Below, in pieces: positions 18,147 to 26,957 of a stretch of DNA of 64,000 nt. The stretch is from the NCBI GenBank assembly GCA_927797885.1, contig OV696605.1, positions 595,157 to 659,156 of the forward strand, given 5' to 3'. Numbering within the stretch: position 1 is the first letter of the stretch; each line of letters begins with the position of its first letter. The notes beneath the pieces were generated by a model, which ran no database searches, had not been told where the DNA came from, and saw only the letters and a list, made by a program, of their open reading frames with translations. Made by a program: the position numbers and the translations under genes. Origin of the DNA: Gloeomargaritales cyanobacterium VI4D9. Its GTDB lineage: Bacteria > Cyanobacteriota > Cyanobacteriia > Gloeomargaritales > Gloeomargaritaceae.

Positions 18147-18974
18147 ATGCAAATAACAATACAAAAGCAACTCGAAGTATTGCGGGACTGGTTCCAACCT
18201 TGGGAGCGGGTGGTGGTCGCCTACTCCGGTGGGGTGGACAGCAGTTTGGTTGCCAAAATTGCCTACGATGTCCTAGGGGAAAACGCCCTCGCCGTGACTG
18301 CGGTATCCCCTTCCCTTCTGCCGGAAGATTTGGCGGCGGCACAGGAACAAGCCCAGTATATTGGCATTACCCACGAATTGATTTTCACCAATGAATTAGC
18401 GAATCCCAACTATGCCGCCAACCCGGTCAACCGCTGTTATTTTTGCAAAAGTGAACTGCATGATCGGCTAAAAGTTTTAATACAAAATTACGCTTCAGCG
18501 CAGATTGTGGATGGGGTGAATGCGGATGATGAACGGGATTATCGCCCGGGGATTCAGGCGGCGAGGGAACGGGGGGTGCGCTCACCCTTGAGTGAGTTAA
18601 ATATCAGTAAATTGGCAGTACGGGAACTGTCCCGTTATCTGGGGCTACCCTGGTGGGACAAACCGGCGCAGCCCTGCCTGAGTTCCCGATTTCCGGCGGG
18701 GGAGGCGATTGATGCGGCGAAACTCTACCGGGTGGGACGGGCGGAACAATACCTGCGGCAGTTGGGCTGGCGGGTGGTGCGGGTGCGCTCGATTGGGGAA
18801 ACCGCCCGGATTGAAATTCCCGCTGAGCAGATTGCCCCCTTTGTGCAGACGATGGATCTGCCCGCCCTGGTCAGCTATTTCCAGGAATTGGGATTTCGCT
18901 GGGTAACCCTGGATTTGGAGGGCTTTCGCAGTGGCAAATTAAACCCGCCTAGTCTTGTCAATATAACCAATTGA
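18147..18974 (+). CDS. larE: LarE-type ATP-dependent sacrificial sulfur transferase
   Basis: LarE adenylates pyridinium dicarboxylic acid mononucleotide and donates sulfur during synthesis of the nickel-pincer cofactor. The 275-residue product has the PP-loop SGGVDSS (27-33), CYFCK (97-101) and PCLSSRF with Cys177, the position of the sacrificial cysteine in the Lactobacillus enzyme. The frame is open upstream into the preceding gene; ATG 18147 (or GTG 18144) fits the family N-terminus. larB and larC are not in the window, so its role here is by family. Confidence 0.88.
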   Translation: MQITIQKQLEVLRDWFQPWERVVVAYSGGVDSSLVAKIAYDVLGENALAVTAVSPSLLPEDLAAAQEQAQYIGITHELIFTNELANPNYAANPVNRCYFCKSELHDRLKVLIQNYASAQIVDGVNADDERDYRPGIQAARERGVRSPLSELNISKLAVRELSRYLGLPWWDKPAQPCLSSRFPAGEAIDAAKLYRVGRAEQYLRQLGWRVVRVRSIGETARIEIPAEQIAPFVQTMDLPALVSYFQELGFRWVTLDLEGFRSGKLNPPSLVNITN

Positions 18975-19151
18975 AAACTCGTATTACGTTTTATTAATTC
19001 TGTAAAAAATTAAATAAAGCAGTTGCCCACAAGCCCGATGAAGTGGGGATTTTGGGTGAAGAATGTAATCTAAGTCACCTGCAACCGTGTGGGGAATTTT
19101 TTAGTATGGGTTATGGGTTAAACGGTGGGTTTATCTACTCGAATGCCCCAG

Positions 19152-19157
19152 TATAAT
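19152..19157 (+). promoter_or_regulatory. putative -10 box upstream of the Nitro_C-domain gene
   Basis: A perfect TATAAT hexamer sits about 85 bases before the start of the next gene, followed by a pyrimidine-rich stretch. No clear -35 is visible. The remainder of the gap after larE (18975-19240) is AT-rich and otherwise featureless. Confidence 0.3.
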
Positions 19158-19240
19158 CCGCATTTTTTACCCGCATGGGTGGTTTCGGAAGTAATCATGG
19201 CTTGCTTCTCACCCCATGTTCTTTTAGTGTGAGGTTGTCC

Positions 19241-19519
19241 ATGCCTGTGCATTATTGGTTGAAGCTGTGGATGCCTGTGAAACGTTGGCTGAATGGGTTG
19301 GAAATTCATGACCCCCAACTGGCGCACCGTCTCTGCCGTTGGATTCCGGCTCAATGTCCCTTCGAGCGGGAAATCTGGTTCCGGGGACGGCGGATATTGC
19401 GGATTCCGGCACTGTGTCATTTGAATCCGGTGTATGAAGAATTGATGCAATTACGCTGGCGGGCGTTGTGTTTTTTGGCGGATCAGTGCGGGGAGGATGT
19501 GAGTTGTTATTGCCATTAA
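19241..19519 (+). CDS. Mo-dependent nitrogenase C-terminal domain protein
   Basis: A 92-residue cyanobacterial protein of the family named after a domain at the C-terminus of some nitrogenase-associated proteins. Recognisable blocks are LEIHDPQLAHRLC, IPAQCPFERE, IPALCHLNPVYEEL and ALCFLADQCGED, with five conserved cysteines. Despite the name it occurs in strains that do not fix nitrogen, and no nif gene is nearby, so it is not evidence for nitrogen fixation. The start at 19241 has GAGG six bases upstream, better than the longer open frame. Confidence 0.82.
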   Translation: MPVHYWLKLWMPVKRWLNGLEIHDPQLAHRLCRWIPAQCPFEREIWFRGRRILRIPALCHLNPVYEELMQLRWRALCFLADQCGEDVSCYCH

Positions 19520-20010
19520 TTATTGATTCCTGAGGACAGGCGATGGCAACCGGGGTGATTCCCTAGGGATTTACTTTTCCAAAAATATTTTTTGTATAAT
19601 GAGCATCCCTATAAATTCAAAGTTATAGCTAGGTAGGTTAAGGTTGTCGCCTTAAGATTCATGGCTACGCCACGCTTCGCTATGGGAAACCAATGTGGGG
19701 CTACGCCCAGCGACCCATATCATGTCAACCTTTGTATGCTTAGCTATAGCGGTCGCAGGGGGGCACCCCCCGCCCTTGGTTCTGGGGAATTTCTGTTTGC
19801 CAATTCAGGAGGATTGCTATAGATATAGATTTATTTCCACTAACTGCATGGGAGTATTGCAGATTGACTTAGCCTGACGGATTGTAAATATTTTGTGATT
19901 TCTCTAGGGCTATTCCCAGGATCAAAGTTGTAGCATAGTTCTACTAGGTATGATTATCGAATTGCCATGTCCCTGATGTCCTTATTTTGCTCCTGTTTTT
20001 GGTGATGTTC
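19520..20010. other. 491-base gap with repeat fragments
   Basis: Contains a short palindromic unit ATGGCTACGCCACGCTTCGC (19661-19680), a related GGGGCTACGCCC (about 19696), and a truncated family A repeat (19744-19821). The rest is AT-rich with no recognisable gene or RNA. Confidence 0.55.
19744..19821 (+). repeat. truncated family A repeat
   Basis: Starts directly at the GGTCGCAGGGGGGC core after TATAGC, lacking most of the left arm, and ends with a complete GGATTGCTATA. The central GGGGGGCACCCCCC forms a perfect palindrome. A near copy of this core is at 36665-36690. Confidence 0.7.
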
Positions 20011-20253
20011 ATGACAGAATATGATCAGACCCATGTGTTGCCCTCCGGGGCGGTGAACACTTCTCCCCAACCTATGCAACCGAAAGTGCCTTTTCCGCCG
20101 GAAGTGCGGGAATTAATTGCCAGTTTGAAATTCCATTTCCGCAAAAGTTTAACCGAGATGCCCCTAGAAGTGGCTTTACTGGCGATGCGGGAGGCTTGGA
20201 AGGGGTGTAATGGGGAACAGGATGCCCCCCCACCGCCGCCCATGCGTCGTTAA
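20011..20253 (+). CDS. conserved small hypothetical protein
   Basis: An 80-residue soluble protein I do not recognise. The middle (PFPPEVRELIASLKFHFRKSLTEMPLEVALLAMREAWKG) is predicted helical; the C-terminus is proline-rich (DAPPPPPMRR). The start at 20011 is chosen over an in-frame ATG at 19987 because the extra residues are hydrophobic and atypical. It ends 3 bases before the FAD oxidoreductase gene, suggesting one transcript. Confidence 0.65.
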   Translation: MTEYDQTHVLPSGAVNTSPQPMQPKVPFPPEVRELIASLKFHFRKSLTEMPLEVALLAMREAWKGCNGEQDAPPPPPMRR

Positions 20254-20256
20254 ATC

Positions 20257-21645
20257 ATGGCACTGACATTCACGGATATTGCCGCTCTACCAACCTTAGC
20301 CGAGGTGGATATTTTGGTGGTCGGGGGCGGGACGGCGGGGGCAGTGGCGGGGATTGCGGCGGGGCGCACGGGGTATAGGACGCTGGTGGTGGAACAGTTG
20401 GGGTATGTGGGGGGAACCCAAACCGGGGCGTTGGTGACACCGATGATGCCCAATCAAATTGAAGGGGTGCCGCTCAACGGGGGGATTGATGCGGAAATTA
20501 ACCGGCGGATGAATGATTTGTACGAATCAGGGGTCTGGCAGGATGGCAACCGGGGCTGGTTTAACCCGGAGTCCCTCAAGTGGGTGTTGGAGGAAATGCT
20601 GTTGGCGAGCGGGGCACAGCTTTTGTATTACAGTTTTTTTGAGGATGTGATTCTCGCCGAGGGGCAGGTGGTGGGGATTGTGGTTACCAATAAGGCGGGG
20701 CGGTCGGCAATTTTCGCACGGCGTACCATTGATGCCACCGGGGATGGGGATGTGGCGGTTCGGGCGGGGGTGCCGTTTGCCAGCGGTGACCCGGAGACGG
20801 GGGTGAATCAACCGTTTTCGGTGCGGTTTCACCTGGGGAATGTGGATTTACAGCGGTTGGCGGCGTTTTTGCGTTCCCTGGGGCGGTCGGAGATTCTCCT
20901 GGAGGCGGAGGGTTCCCAGGTGCCTTTGCTCCATACGGCGATGGTGTGGGGGCGGGGTTGGACTTTGGAGCCGTTGTTTCAGCAGGCGGTGGCAGAAGGG
21001 GTGCTCCTGCCGGAGGATGGGGAGTATTTCCAGGTGTTTACGATGGCGGGGCGACCGGGGGAGTTGGCGTTTAATTGCCCTCGCATCAGTGGGCAGGTGG
21101 ATGGGACGAATCCTTGGCATTTGACCCAGGCGCAAATTTTGGGGCGGCGGGCGATGCGGCGGTATTTGGCGTTTTGTCGGCGGTATTTGCCGGGGTGTGA
21201 ACATGCCTATCTGGTGCTGAGTGCGCCGTTGGTGGGGGTGCGGGAGTCCCGGCGGATGGTGGGGGAATACGTGTTGACGGAGGCGGATGTATTAGAGGGG
21301 CGGAAATTTCCCGATGGGATTGCCCGGAATAATTACCCAATTGATATTCACCGTCCGACTAAGGATCAGCGTCCGGGGTTGACCCGTTTGCCGCCGGGGG
21401 AGTACCACGAAATTCCCTACCGCTGTCTGGTGCCCTTGGGGGTGGAGCAGTTGTTGGTGGCGGGGCGGTGTCTGTCGGCGACGTTTGCGGCACAGGGGTC
21501 GGTGCGGGTGCAGTCCAACTGTCGGGCAATGGGGGAAGCGGCGGCGGTGGCGATGGGAATGTCTTTGGACGCTCAAATTCCGCCCCGGCAGGTGGATGGG
21601 GTGCAGTTGCGGCAGAAATTAATTTCCCAAGGAGCGTGTTTGTAA
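20257..21645 (+). CDS. FAD-dependent oxidoreductase
   Basis: A 462-residue flavoprotein of the FAD_oxidored (PF12831-like) type. The N-terminal dinucleotide fold is clear: ILVVGGGTAGAVAGIAAGR (about 19-37), followed by GYVGGTQTGALVTP. ATGDGDVAVRAGVPF and a C-terminal AAQGSVRVQSNCRAMGEAAA block bind the flavin. The substrate is unknown. It is followed immediately, with no gap, by a ferredoxin gene, which suggests that the ferredoxin could be its electron partner. Confidence 0.88.
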   Translation: MALTFTDIAALPTLAEVDILVVGGGTAGAVAGIAAGRTGYRTLVVEQLGYVGGTQTGALVTPMMPNQIEGVPLNGGIDAEINRRMNDLYESGVWQDGNRGWFNPESLKWVLEEMLLASGAQLLYYSFFEDVILAEGQVVGIVVTNKAGRSAIFARRTIDATGDGDVAVRAGVPFASGDPETGVNQPFSVRFHLGNVDLQRLAAFLRSLGRSEILLEAEGSQVPLLHTAMVWGRGWTLEPLFQQAVAEGVLLPEDGEYFQVFTMAGRPGELAFNCPRISGQVDGTNPWHLTQAQILGRRAMRRYLAFCRRYLPGCEHAYLVLSAPLVGVRESRRMVGEYVLTEADVLEGRKFPDGIARNNYPIDIHRPTKDQRPGLTRLPPGEYHEIPYRCLVPLGVEQLLVAGRCLSATFAAQGSVRVQSNCRAMGEAAAVAMGMSLDAQIPPRQVDGVQLRQKLISQGACL

Positions 21646-22014
21646 ATGCCACGTTATTACCAGGTAGTGATTCACGACCGGCAAAAGAATGCAGTCTATC
21701 GGGCGCAGGTGCCTGGGGATCAGTATTTGTTGACGAGTTTAGAAGCCCAGGGGATTGCCCTGCCCTTTGCCTGTCGCAATGGCTGTTGTACCACCTGTGG
21801 GGTGCGGGTACGGCGGGGGGAGGTGTACCAACCGGAGGCGCTGGGGATTTCGGCGGCACTGCGGGCGCAGGGGTATGCCCTGACCTGTGTGGGCTATGCC
21901 CGGTCGGATTTGGAGTTGGTGACCCAGGACGAGGATGAATTGTACGAATTGCAGTTTGGGCAGTATTTTGGCAAAGGGCGGGTGCGGGTGGGGTTGCCTT
22001 TGGAAGAAGATTAG
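21646..22014 (+). CDS. 2Fe-2S plant-type ferredoxin with C-terminal extension
   Basis: A 122-residue electron carrier. The cluster ligands are Cys43, Cys48, Cys51 (CRNGCCTTC) and Cys81 (ALTCVGYARSD). It has a tail of about 25 residues after the ferredoxin fold (ELYELQFGQYFGKGRVRVG), unlike the short photosynthetic PetF. Length and tail match the cyanobacterial Fed2 class, which is linked to the low-iron response; that assignment is from memory of the family. The start abuts the upstream oxidoreductase stop. The stop overlaps the convergent GTPase gene by 4 bases. Confidence 0.9.
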   Translation: MPRYYQVVIHDRQKNAVYRAQVPGDQYLLTSLEAQGIALPFACRNGCCTTCGVRVRRGEVYQPEALGISAALRAQGYALTCVGYARSDLELVTQDEDELYELQFGQYFGKGRVRVGLPLEED

Positions 22015-23126
22015 GGCGTGGGGGCAGCGTTTGGGGGTGGGAGCAAACTGGCGACCCAGGTGTGGAACCAAGTGCCGGGAGCAAGTTGCTGGTAAATCTG
22101 CCGCAGTAGTTGATCCGGTCCATCCGCTTGCCAGGTCAACCCCTGTTGCAGGTAGGTACGGGCGACCCGTTGCAGGCCGTAGCTGGTGAGACCGCCCCAC
22201 AATCCATGTCCCAACGCCATTATTCCCCCAAATTCGCCCACATCCCCCAGCCAACCAGCGGTGGCACTACTGAGTAGTAGGGCGGCCAGGAGTCGGTTGA
22301 TGCCGTGACGGGTGAAGGGCAGATGCAGGCGGCGGCTGAGGAGGATCAGCGTTACCAAATCCGTGCTCACGGAAAGCCCCAGGCTGAACCATCCCCCCGG
22401 ACTGAGGGTTAAAAGCAGGGATTTAACCAGCACAGGCGCCCAAGCCACTGGCATTTGTCCCTGTTTATGTGCCCATTGCCGCTCCTGAACCGCCATAGCC
22501 AACAACTGATTCACCGTGCGAATCGCCCGTTGGTGGGTCAAGAGGTCGGCGACTAGGGTTTTGAGGGGGGTCAGATCAGCGGCTAAAGTCACCGTGTCCC
22601 ACTCCACCCGTCCATCCGGCCATTCCCGGCGGAGGGGTTGACGGTGGGGAAATAGACGGACTGCGACCGTGGCAATCCTATTCCCATGAGGAGGATCGAG
22701 GGCTAGAGGCGCACCCCCTTGTAGATTAATAACCTTCACCACAGGCCGACCCCAGTCTTTCAGCATGACCGCTAACTCCGGTGGGGCGGTATCGGGTTGG
22801 TTCACGACCCACAAACATATATCCGCTTGCCCCAAGGCGGACTGAATGGCGGGGGCTTGGTCACTGATCCAACCGGGGGTATCGGTCCACAGCACCGGCG
22901 GTTCCGGGGTAAAAATACTCACCGGCCAGGGGGTTGCTCCCACTGCCAGGGGCAAAGGGTGGATTAACTGGCGCAGAAGGGTGGATTTCCCTACCCCCGG
23001 TGCCCCGACGATGGCGACCGTAAAGGGCGATGTGCCGTCGTTTCCCTTACCGAGCCAGGATTGGTAGCGTTGGGCGTGGGCTTGGCGGCGGGTTTCCATG
23101 GATTGCCAAAAGCTGGCATCACTCAT
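22011..23126 (-). CDS. Era-like GTPase with C-terminal membrane region
   Basis: A 371-residue protein with a P-loop GTPase domain: G1 GAPGVGKST (about 42-50), G3 DTPG (about 97-100), and a KVINLQG stretch where NKxD would be, which looks degenerate. The C-terminal half has hydrophobic segments (LVKSLLLTLSPGGWFSLGLSVSTDLVTLILL and onward) like the DUF697 family found behind such GTPases. It probably acts at a membrane; the biological role is unknown. The stop overlaps the convergent ferredoxin stop. Confidence 0.78.
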   Translation of the reverse strand: MSDASFWQSMETRRQAHAQRYQSWLGKGNDGTSPFTVAIVGAPGVGKSTLLRQLIHPLPLAVGATPWPVSIFTPEPPVLWTDTPGWISDQAPAIQSALGQADICLWVVNQPDTAPPELAVMLKDWGRPVVKVINLQGGAPLALDPPHGNRIATVAVRLFPHRQPLRREWPDGRVEWDTVTLAADLTPLKTLVADLLTHQRAIRTVNQLLAMAVQERQWAHKQGQMPVAWAPVLVKSLLLTLSPGGWFSLGLSVSTDLVTLILLSRRLHLPFTRHGINRLLAALLLSSATAGWLGDVGEFGGIMALGHGLWGGLTSYGLQRVARTYLQQGLTWQADGPDQLLRQIYQQLAPGTWFHTWVASLLPPPNAAPTP

Positions 23127-23249
23127 TGAATTAACTGAGGAATGAACTGAGTTCAGGAATTGCCGCCATTGTACCCTTGGTTCCGAAAGCCGCTATTCTG
23201 GAAAACGGGTTTTTACCCACTATCTTCACACACTCAGTAATATGCACGG

Positions 23250-24386
23250 ATGATCTGGCCAGTATTACTCATCCTTAGTGCCGGGCTGGTAGGTACCCCA
23301 GTGTTGGCGCAAACCCCTCCGATGCGGGTGCCCGCTGTTCAGCAAAACCTCAACCAACTCCTACGCCAAGGGCGGGAACTGGTACGCCGGGGGAACCTAA
23401 CAGCCGCTCTGGAATTGTACCAACAGGTGGCCGAATTGTCCCCGGACAATGGAGCCGTTTTTGCGGCCATTGGCTACATCCACACCCAGCAACGCAACTG
23501 GCCCGCCGCCCTGATTGCCTACCAACGAGCCGTCACCCTCAGTCCGAAAAATGCCGACTTTCTCAACGCCCTCGCTCTAGTGCAGGCGGAATTGGGGGAC
23601 TATCTGGAAGCCAGCGGCAGTTACAACCGGAGCCTGCGGTTAAATGCCCGCCAGGTGACCGCCTATCTGGGGCTGGCCGCCACCCAGGAGCGCATGGGCA
23701 ATCCCCAGGCCAGTCTGGCGACCCTAGGGCGGGGGCTGGTACTGAACCCCAAATCCGTCGCCCTGCACGAAGCCCTGGGACGGGTCTGGCTGAAAACCAA
23801 CCAACCGGAACGGGCATTAGACACCCTCACCCGTGCCGCCCAACTCGCCCCCCGCAACACGACGATTCAGCGGTTGATCGCCCTCAGTTGGGCCCTAAAA
23901 GGCGACACCCCCCGTGCCAAACAACTCCTGCTCAACGCCCTCGCCCTCAACCCCCAGGACGCAGAAATTTACTTCCAACTGGCGAAACTCCTGGAAACCA
24001 CTGGTGACCTGCCCGGAGCCATCCGCACCTATGAACTGGCCGCCCAACTCCAACCCGCCCGCGCCTACACCACCCTGGGGCAACTTTATATGCAGCAACA
24101 AAACTGGGAACAGGCCGTTCTCGCCTACCGCCGAGTGATCGAACTGGAGCCGGAATTGGCCATTGCCCACCACCAACTGGGGCTGGCCTTATACCGACAG
24201 AAAAAAAATCTGGAGGCCGAAAGCGTCCTGCTCACCGCCCGGAGTCTCTACCAACGGCAGGACAACGCCACCGGGTTCCAACAGGTGGAACAACTGCTCA
24301 ACCAGGTCAAGCCCCCGCCCAAATCGAAAATCAAACCAAGCAAAAGACCAGAATCCGCGGAACCCTTGCCCTATGATGGGTATTAA
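23250..24386 (+). CDS. exported tetratricopeptide repeat protein
   Basis: A 378-residue protein with an N-terminal signal peptide (MIWPVLLILSAGLVGTPVLAQ) followed by about eight TPR units (about 30-335), with motifs such as LYQQVAELSPDNGAVFAAIGY and AYRRVIELEPELAIAHHQLG. The tail is basic and proline-rich (PPPKSKIKPSKRPE). TPR proteins are scaffolds; no enzymatic domain is present. It is 20 bases upstream of the pedR-like gene in the same direction. Confidence 0.85.
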   Translation: MIWPVLLILSAGLVGTPVLAQTPPMRVPAVQQNLNQLLRQGRELVRRGNLTAALELYQQVAELSPDNGAVFAAIGYIHTQQRNWPAALIAYQRAVTLSPKNADFLNALALVQAELGDYLEASGSYNRSLRLNARQVTAYLGLAATQERMGNPQASLATLGRGLVLNPKSVALHEALGRVWLKTNQPERALDTLTRAAQLAPRNTTIQRLIALSWALKGDTPRAKQLLLNALALNPQDAEIYFQLAKLLETTGDLPGAIRTYELAAQLQPARAYTTLGQLYMQQQNWEQAVLAYRRVIELEPELAIAHHQLGLALYRQKKNLEAESVLLTARSLYQRQDNATGFQQVEQLLNQVKPPPKSKIKPSKRPESAEPLPYDGY

Positions 24387-24406
24387 TTCTCTACCCCCGC
24401 TGGCTT

Positions 24407-24676
24407 ATGGCAGATCAAGACACATTAAAACGTCAACCGCCCCCCCGTTCCGTCCTCTCCGAACGGGAGATCGAAATTGTGGAATTGGTGGCCGCTGGTT
24501 TGAAAAACCAGGACATTGCCCAACGCCTGGAAATCAGCAAACGTACCGTGGACAACCACATCAGTAACATTCTCACCAAAACCGCCACCGAAAACCGGGT
24601 CGCCCTGGTACGTTGGGCATTACAATCCGGTAAGGTCTGCGTGGATGGGGTCAACTGCTGTATCATCCCGGAATGA
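24407..24676 (+). CDS. pedR: PedR-like small LuxR-type transcription regulator
   Basis: An 89-residue protein that is almost only a LuxR-type helix-turn-helix (LSEREIEIVELVAAGLKNQ to SNILTKTATENR, about 17-63) with no receiver domain. The C-terminus has VCVDGVNCC (Cys78, Cys84, Cys85), matching PedR, the redox-responsive regulator of photosynthesis genes that is switched by thioredoxin through a C-terminal cysteine. That role is known from Synechocystis and inferred here. The stop overlaps the next start (ATGA). Confidence 0.78.
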   Translation: MADQDTLKRQPPPRSVLSEREIEIVELVAAGLKNQDIAQRLEISKRTVDNHISNILTKTATENRVALVRWALQSGKVCVDGVNCCIIPE

Positions 24677-24942
24677 CCCAGCGCACCCTTTACCAGCCGA
24701 AATTGCCCCTGGGGGTATATCGGGAATTAAGTGCCCACTGCGCCCTGTTCGGGATTACCACCACCTTTTTGCCTCCCCCGACCCCCTTTGCCTATCAGCA
24801 CAGCCAAATTGGGGGCATTACCTGTAGCTGGAACACCCCCGCCCAAGCGGAGCGGCTTCAAAAATTGCTGGACTACTACGCCCAGCGGTATCAATGCCCC
24901 TGGCAAGAGGCGGTGGTTGCTCCGACGGAGGAAACCTGCTGA
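24673..24942 (+). CDS. conserved hypothetical protein coupled to pedR
   Basis: An 89-residue protein of unknown function. Its start overlaps the pedR stop by 4 bases, so it is probably translationally coupled to it. It contains ITTTFLPPPTPFAYQHSQIGGI and a helical LQKLLDYYAQRYQ segment, and ends in Cys. No known domain recognised. The coupling suggests a role near the regulator, but that is inference. Confidence 0.7.
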   Translation: MTQRTLYQPKLPLGVYRELSAHCALFGITTTFLPPPTPFAYQHSQIGGITCSWNTPAQAERLQKLLDYYAQRYQCPWQEAVVAPTEETC

Positions 24943-24985
24943 AGGACAGCCCTATTATCAACCCTTCTAAATTCTGCATCAAGTC

Positions 24986-25333
24986 ATGTCCTATCTTGTC
25001 ATCACCAACCTGCGGCGCACTCCCAGTGCTTGGGTGTACAGCGATTATGAATTAGGTGTTTTGGATGAACCTTTTGTGATGGGAACGAGTGAATTGATTG
25101 ACGCCATTATGGCCGATCAGGGCTGGCATACCTTGAAGCGCATCCTCATTGATACCGAAGACTACCCGCCGGGGGAAGTGACTGTTACGGCGAATTTAAT
25201 CGTGTCCAATGGCGGCTGGTCAACATACGTCTGCCCTGAATACGAAGACCATCAATTTAGTCTCTGCCCCCACCTGTTTGACTACTTCGAGGAAGCCCCC
25301 AAAAAACTCTACGTTGCCTTGGAAGGACAATGA
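24986..25333 (+). CDS. conserved hypothetical protein
   Basis: A 115-residue, acidic, apparently soluble protein. I do not recognise a domain. Visible features are two prolines and paired acids in DTEDYPPGEVTVTANLI and a cysteine pair (YVCPEYEDHQFSLCPHLF). It has no signal peptide or membrane segment. The gap of 43 bases after the previous gene in the same direction suggests but does not prove one transcript. Confidence 0.65.
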   Translation: MSYLVITNLRRTPSAWVYSDYELGVLDEPFVMGTSELIDAIMADQGWHTLKRILIDTEDYPPGEVTVTANLIVSNGGWSTYVCPEYEDHQFSLCPHLFDYFEEAPKKLYVALEGQ

Positions 25334-25442
25334 AACTCATCGGGGTATCTCAAGGGTTAAAGTAACTTATTTTTGTGTAACAAGCTACGGGGAATCAGAC
25401 CCATAAGAAATGAAATACGCCGGGTTTCCCTCCTCCCTAAGC

Positions 25443-25542
25443 ATAGTAATCCTAAATAAGAATACAGTAGGGGTCGCAGGAACACCGCCCACATCCTTAG
25501 TTCTGGGAAATTTCTGTTGATTAATCAAATAGGATTGCTATA
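25443..25542 (-). repeat. family A repeat, short form
   Basis: 100 bases bounded by ATAGTAATCCTA and TAGGATTGCTATA, with GGTCGCAGGAACACCGCCC in the centre. It lacks the ACCTGCGGTG arm of the long forms and has TTCTGGGAAATTTCTGTTGA instead, as at 30653 and 59058. Confidence 0.85.
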
Positions 25543-25627
25543 TTTATTACTCTTGTCAGAGGTCTAATCAATTTCACACCACTAATCAGCAGTATGGAGA
25601 GGGCTAGGCCTGTTATTCTAAGTTCAA

Positions 25628-25746
25628 TTACAGTCTTTTGAGTAGTTATGGGATACAGTTGAACCCCACCTGCCGTAGGTCAATTATACTAAGCCTCTAG
25701 GATAATTGCGGCTTTTTGTATCCTTTAATTGATAAATAGACCGTAA
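25628..25746 (+). repeat. family B inverted-end repeat
   Basis: 119 bases. The left end TTACAGTCTTTTGAGTAG and the right end (reverse complement TTACGGTCTATTTATCA) form imperfect inverted termini. The interior is GGGATACAGTTGAACCCC, then GGTCAATTATACTAAGCCTC and TTTGTATCCTTTAATTGAT. Copies are at 30753 and, reversed, 38851. Confidence 0.85.
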
Positions 25747-25975
25747 GATTGCCATACATCAATTAAAGATGTCCTATCCTGGGGCGACATTACAGAATAT
25801 CTATAAAATTTACTCTTTTCGCTTGATCCCCATTGGTTTTACTCCTTCAGGTCGCCAGGATTCTTTAGATTTTTCATAGAATCTCGAAAAAATCATTAAG
25901 AGATTAAAAATATGGGGATCAAGGCAATACCATCTAAAACAGGTCAGAAATTCGCTTACAAAGGGTTGTACGGTC

Positions 25976-26251
25976 ATGCCTTTGCCCAGCACGGATTACT
26001 TCGGTTCTGCCTGTCGGTGTTGTCGTCATTACCGTCCTGAGGGGCGGCGGGGGGGACAATGTGGTCTCCTGGGGGTGGAGGTGCAAGCGGATTGGTCGGT
26101 CTGCCAGTTTGCGGTGCCACCCTTTGCGCCTTCCTGGGAACGGATGGAGGGATTGGGAGTGGCTTTGGCGCCGGCGGGTGCCCTGGGGACGGTCGCCGCT
26201 AGACCCCATTGGCAGACGGGTTTGGAACAACCGCAGGGGATGCGGGGTTAG
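25976..26251 (+). CDS. cysteine-rich conserved small protein
   Basis: A 91-residue protein with a cluster of cysteines in its first half: CRCCRHY, then GGQCGLLGV and WSVCQFAVPPF. I recognise the pattern FGSACRCCRHYRPEGR as recurring in cyanobacterial hypothetical proteins, but no function is known to me. The spacing of the cysteines could bind zinc or an iron-sulfur cluster. It converges on the coiled-coil gene with a 4-base overlap of stops. Confidence 0.7.
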   Translation: MPLPSTDYFGSACRCCRHYRPEGRRGGQCGLLGVEVQADWSVCQFAVPPFAPSWERMEGLGVALAPAGALGTVAARPHWQTGLEQPQGMRG

Positions 26252-26823
26252 ATTTTGGGCAGAATGGGGGATTTTTTCCGCTGGCTCGGGGGCGTGCGTT
26301 CAGCCATCAGGGTTGTGGGTTCCGGGTCGGTCGGGGTTGGTGCCGGTTCGGCGGCGGGGGCGGGGCTGACGTGCCAGGGGGGAATGGGTTGTTGATAGAG
26401 ACGTGCTTGTTCTTCCCAAGCAATGCCGGGGGCATAGGTATAGAGTAATTGCCGTAGCTGGAGATTTTCCTGTTGTTGCCGGTAGCACCGGGCTTCCAAT
26501 TCCTGCCGTTGTTGTTGTTCGAGGAGCAGTGCCGCTTCTTGCTCCTGGAGCCGTTTTTGCTGAAAGGACTGGGTTTGCTCCCAGTGTTGCACCTGTTGTT
26601 GGGATTGCTGTAACTGGTTTGCCAGGGTTTCGATTAACCGTTGCTGTTCGTTAGCCGTTTGTTGACAGAGTTGGAGTTCCTGGAGGAGGCACTCCGCCTG
26701 AGCCCGCAGGGTCGCCAATTCCTGGTGCAGATCACCCTCTGGGGGGGGGGCAGGTTGCAGGGTGGGTTCGGTGAGACTAAATCCAGGTATTGGGGTAAAT
26801 GTGTGCTCCTGTTGAACTGACAT
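26248..26823 (-). CDS. glutamine-rich coiled-coil protein
   Basis: A 191-residue protein. A long coiled coil spans about residues 30-125 (LHQELATLRAQAECLLQ to RQQQENLQLRQLL) and is very rich in Gln, Glu and Leu. The C-terminus is proline-rich (PAAEPAPTPTDPEP). No signal peptide or membrane segment; the function is unknown. Gln-rich coils of this kind occur in scaffolding proteins, but nothing ties this one to a structure. Confidence 0.72.
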   Translation of the reverse strand: MSVQQEHTFTPIPGFSLTEPTLQPAPPPEGDLHQELATLRAQAECLLQELQLCQQTANEQQRLIETLANQLQQSQQQVQHWEQTQSFQQKRLQEQEAALLLEQQQRQELEARCYRQQQENLQLRQLLYTYAPGIAWEEQARLYQQPIPPWHVSPAPAAEPAPTPTDPEPTTLMAERTPPSQRKKSPILPKI

Positions 26824-26957
26824 AGTACCTCTATTGTGAATCCCTTATTTCAGCTTATCCTGGGGATGGGTTCTTGACTACTACCTAGAGGCTAAATTTC
26901 CCAAAAATGATAAATTTTATCCCTCATGGGAGGAGACAGGGGATGAGGGGTTGCTGG

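Larger units (their letters stand above)
25334..25975. other. 642-base repeat-rich gap
   Basis: Holds a family A repeat (25443-25542) and a complete family B repeat (25628-25746). The remaining AT-rich parts show no gene or RNA I can support. The last 200 bases lie before the cysteine-rich protein gene and should contain its promoter. Confidence 0.6.

Noticed and set aside
19241-19519. Evidence for nitrogen fixation
   Set aside because: The domain name mentions nitrogenase, but the family is found in non-fixers and no nif genes are present.
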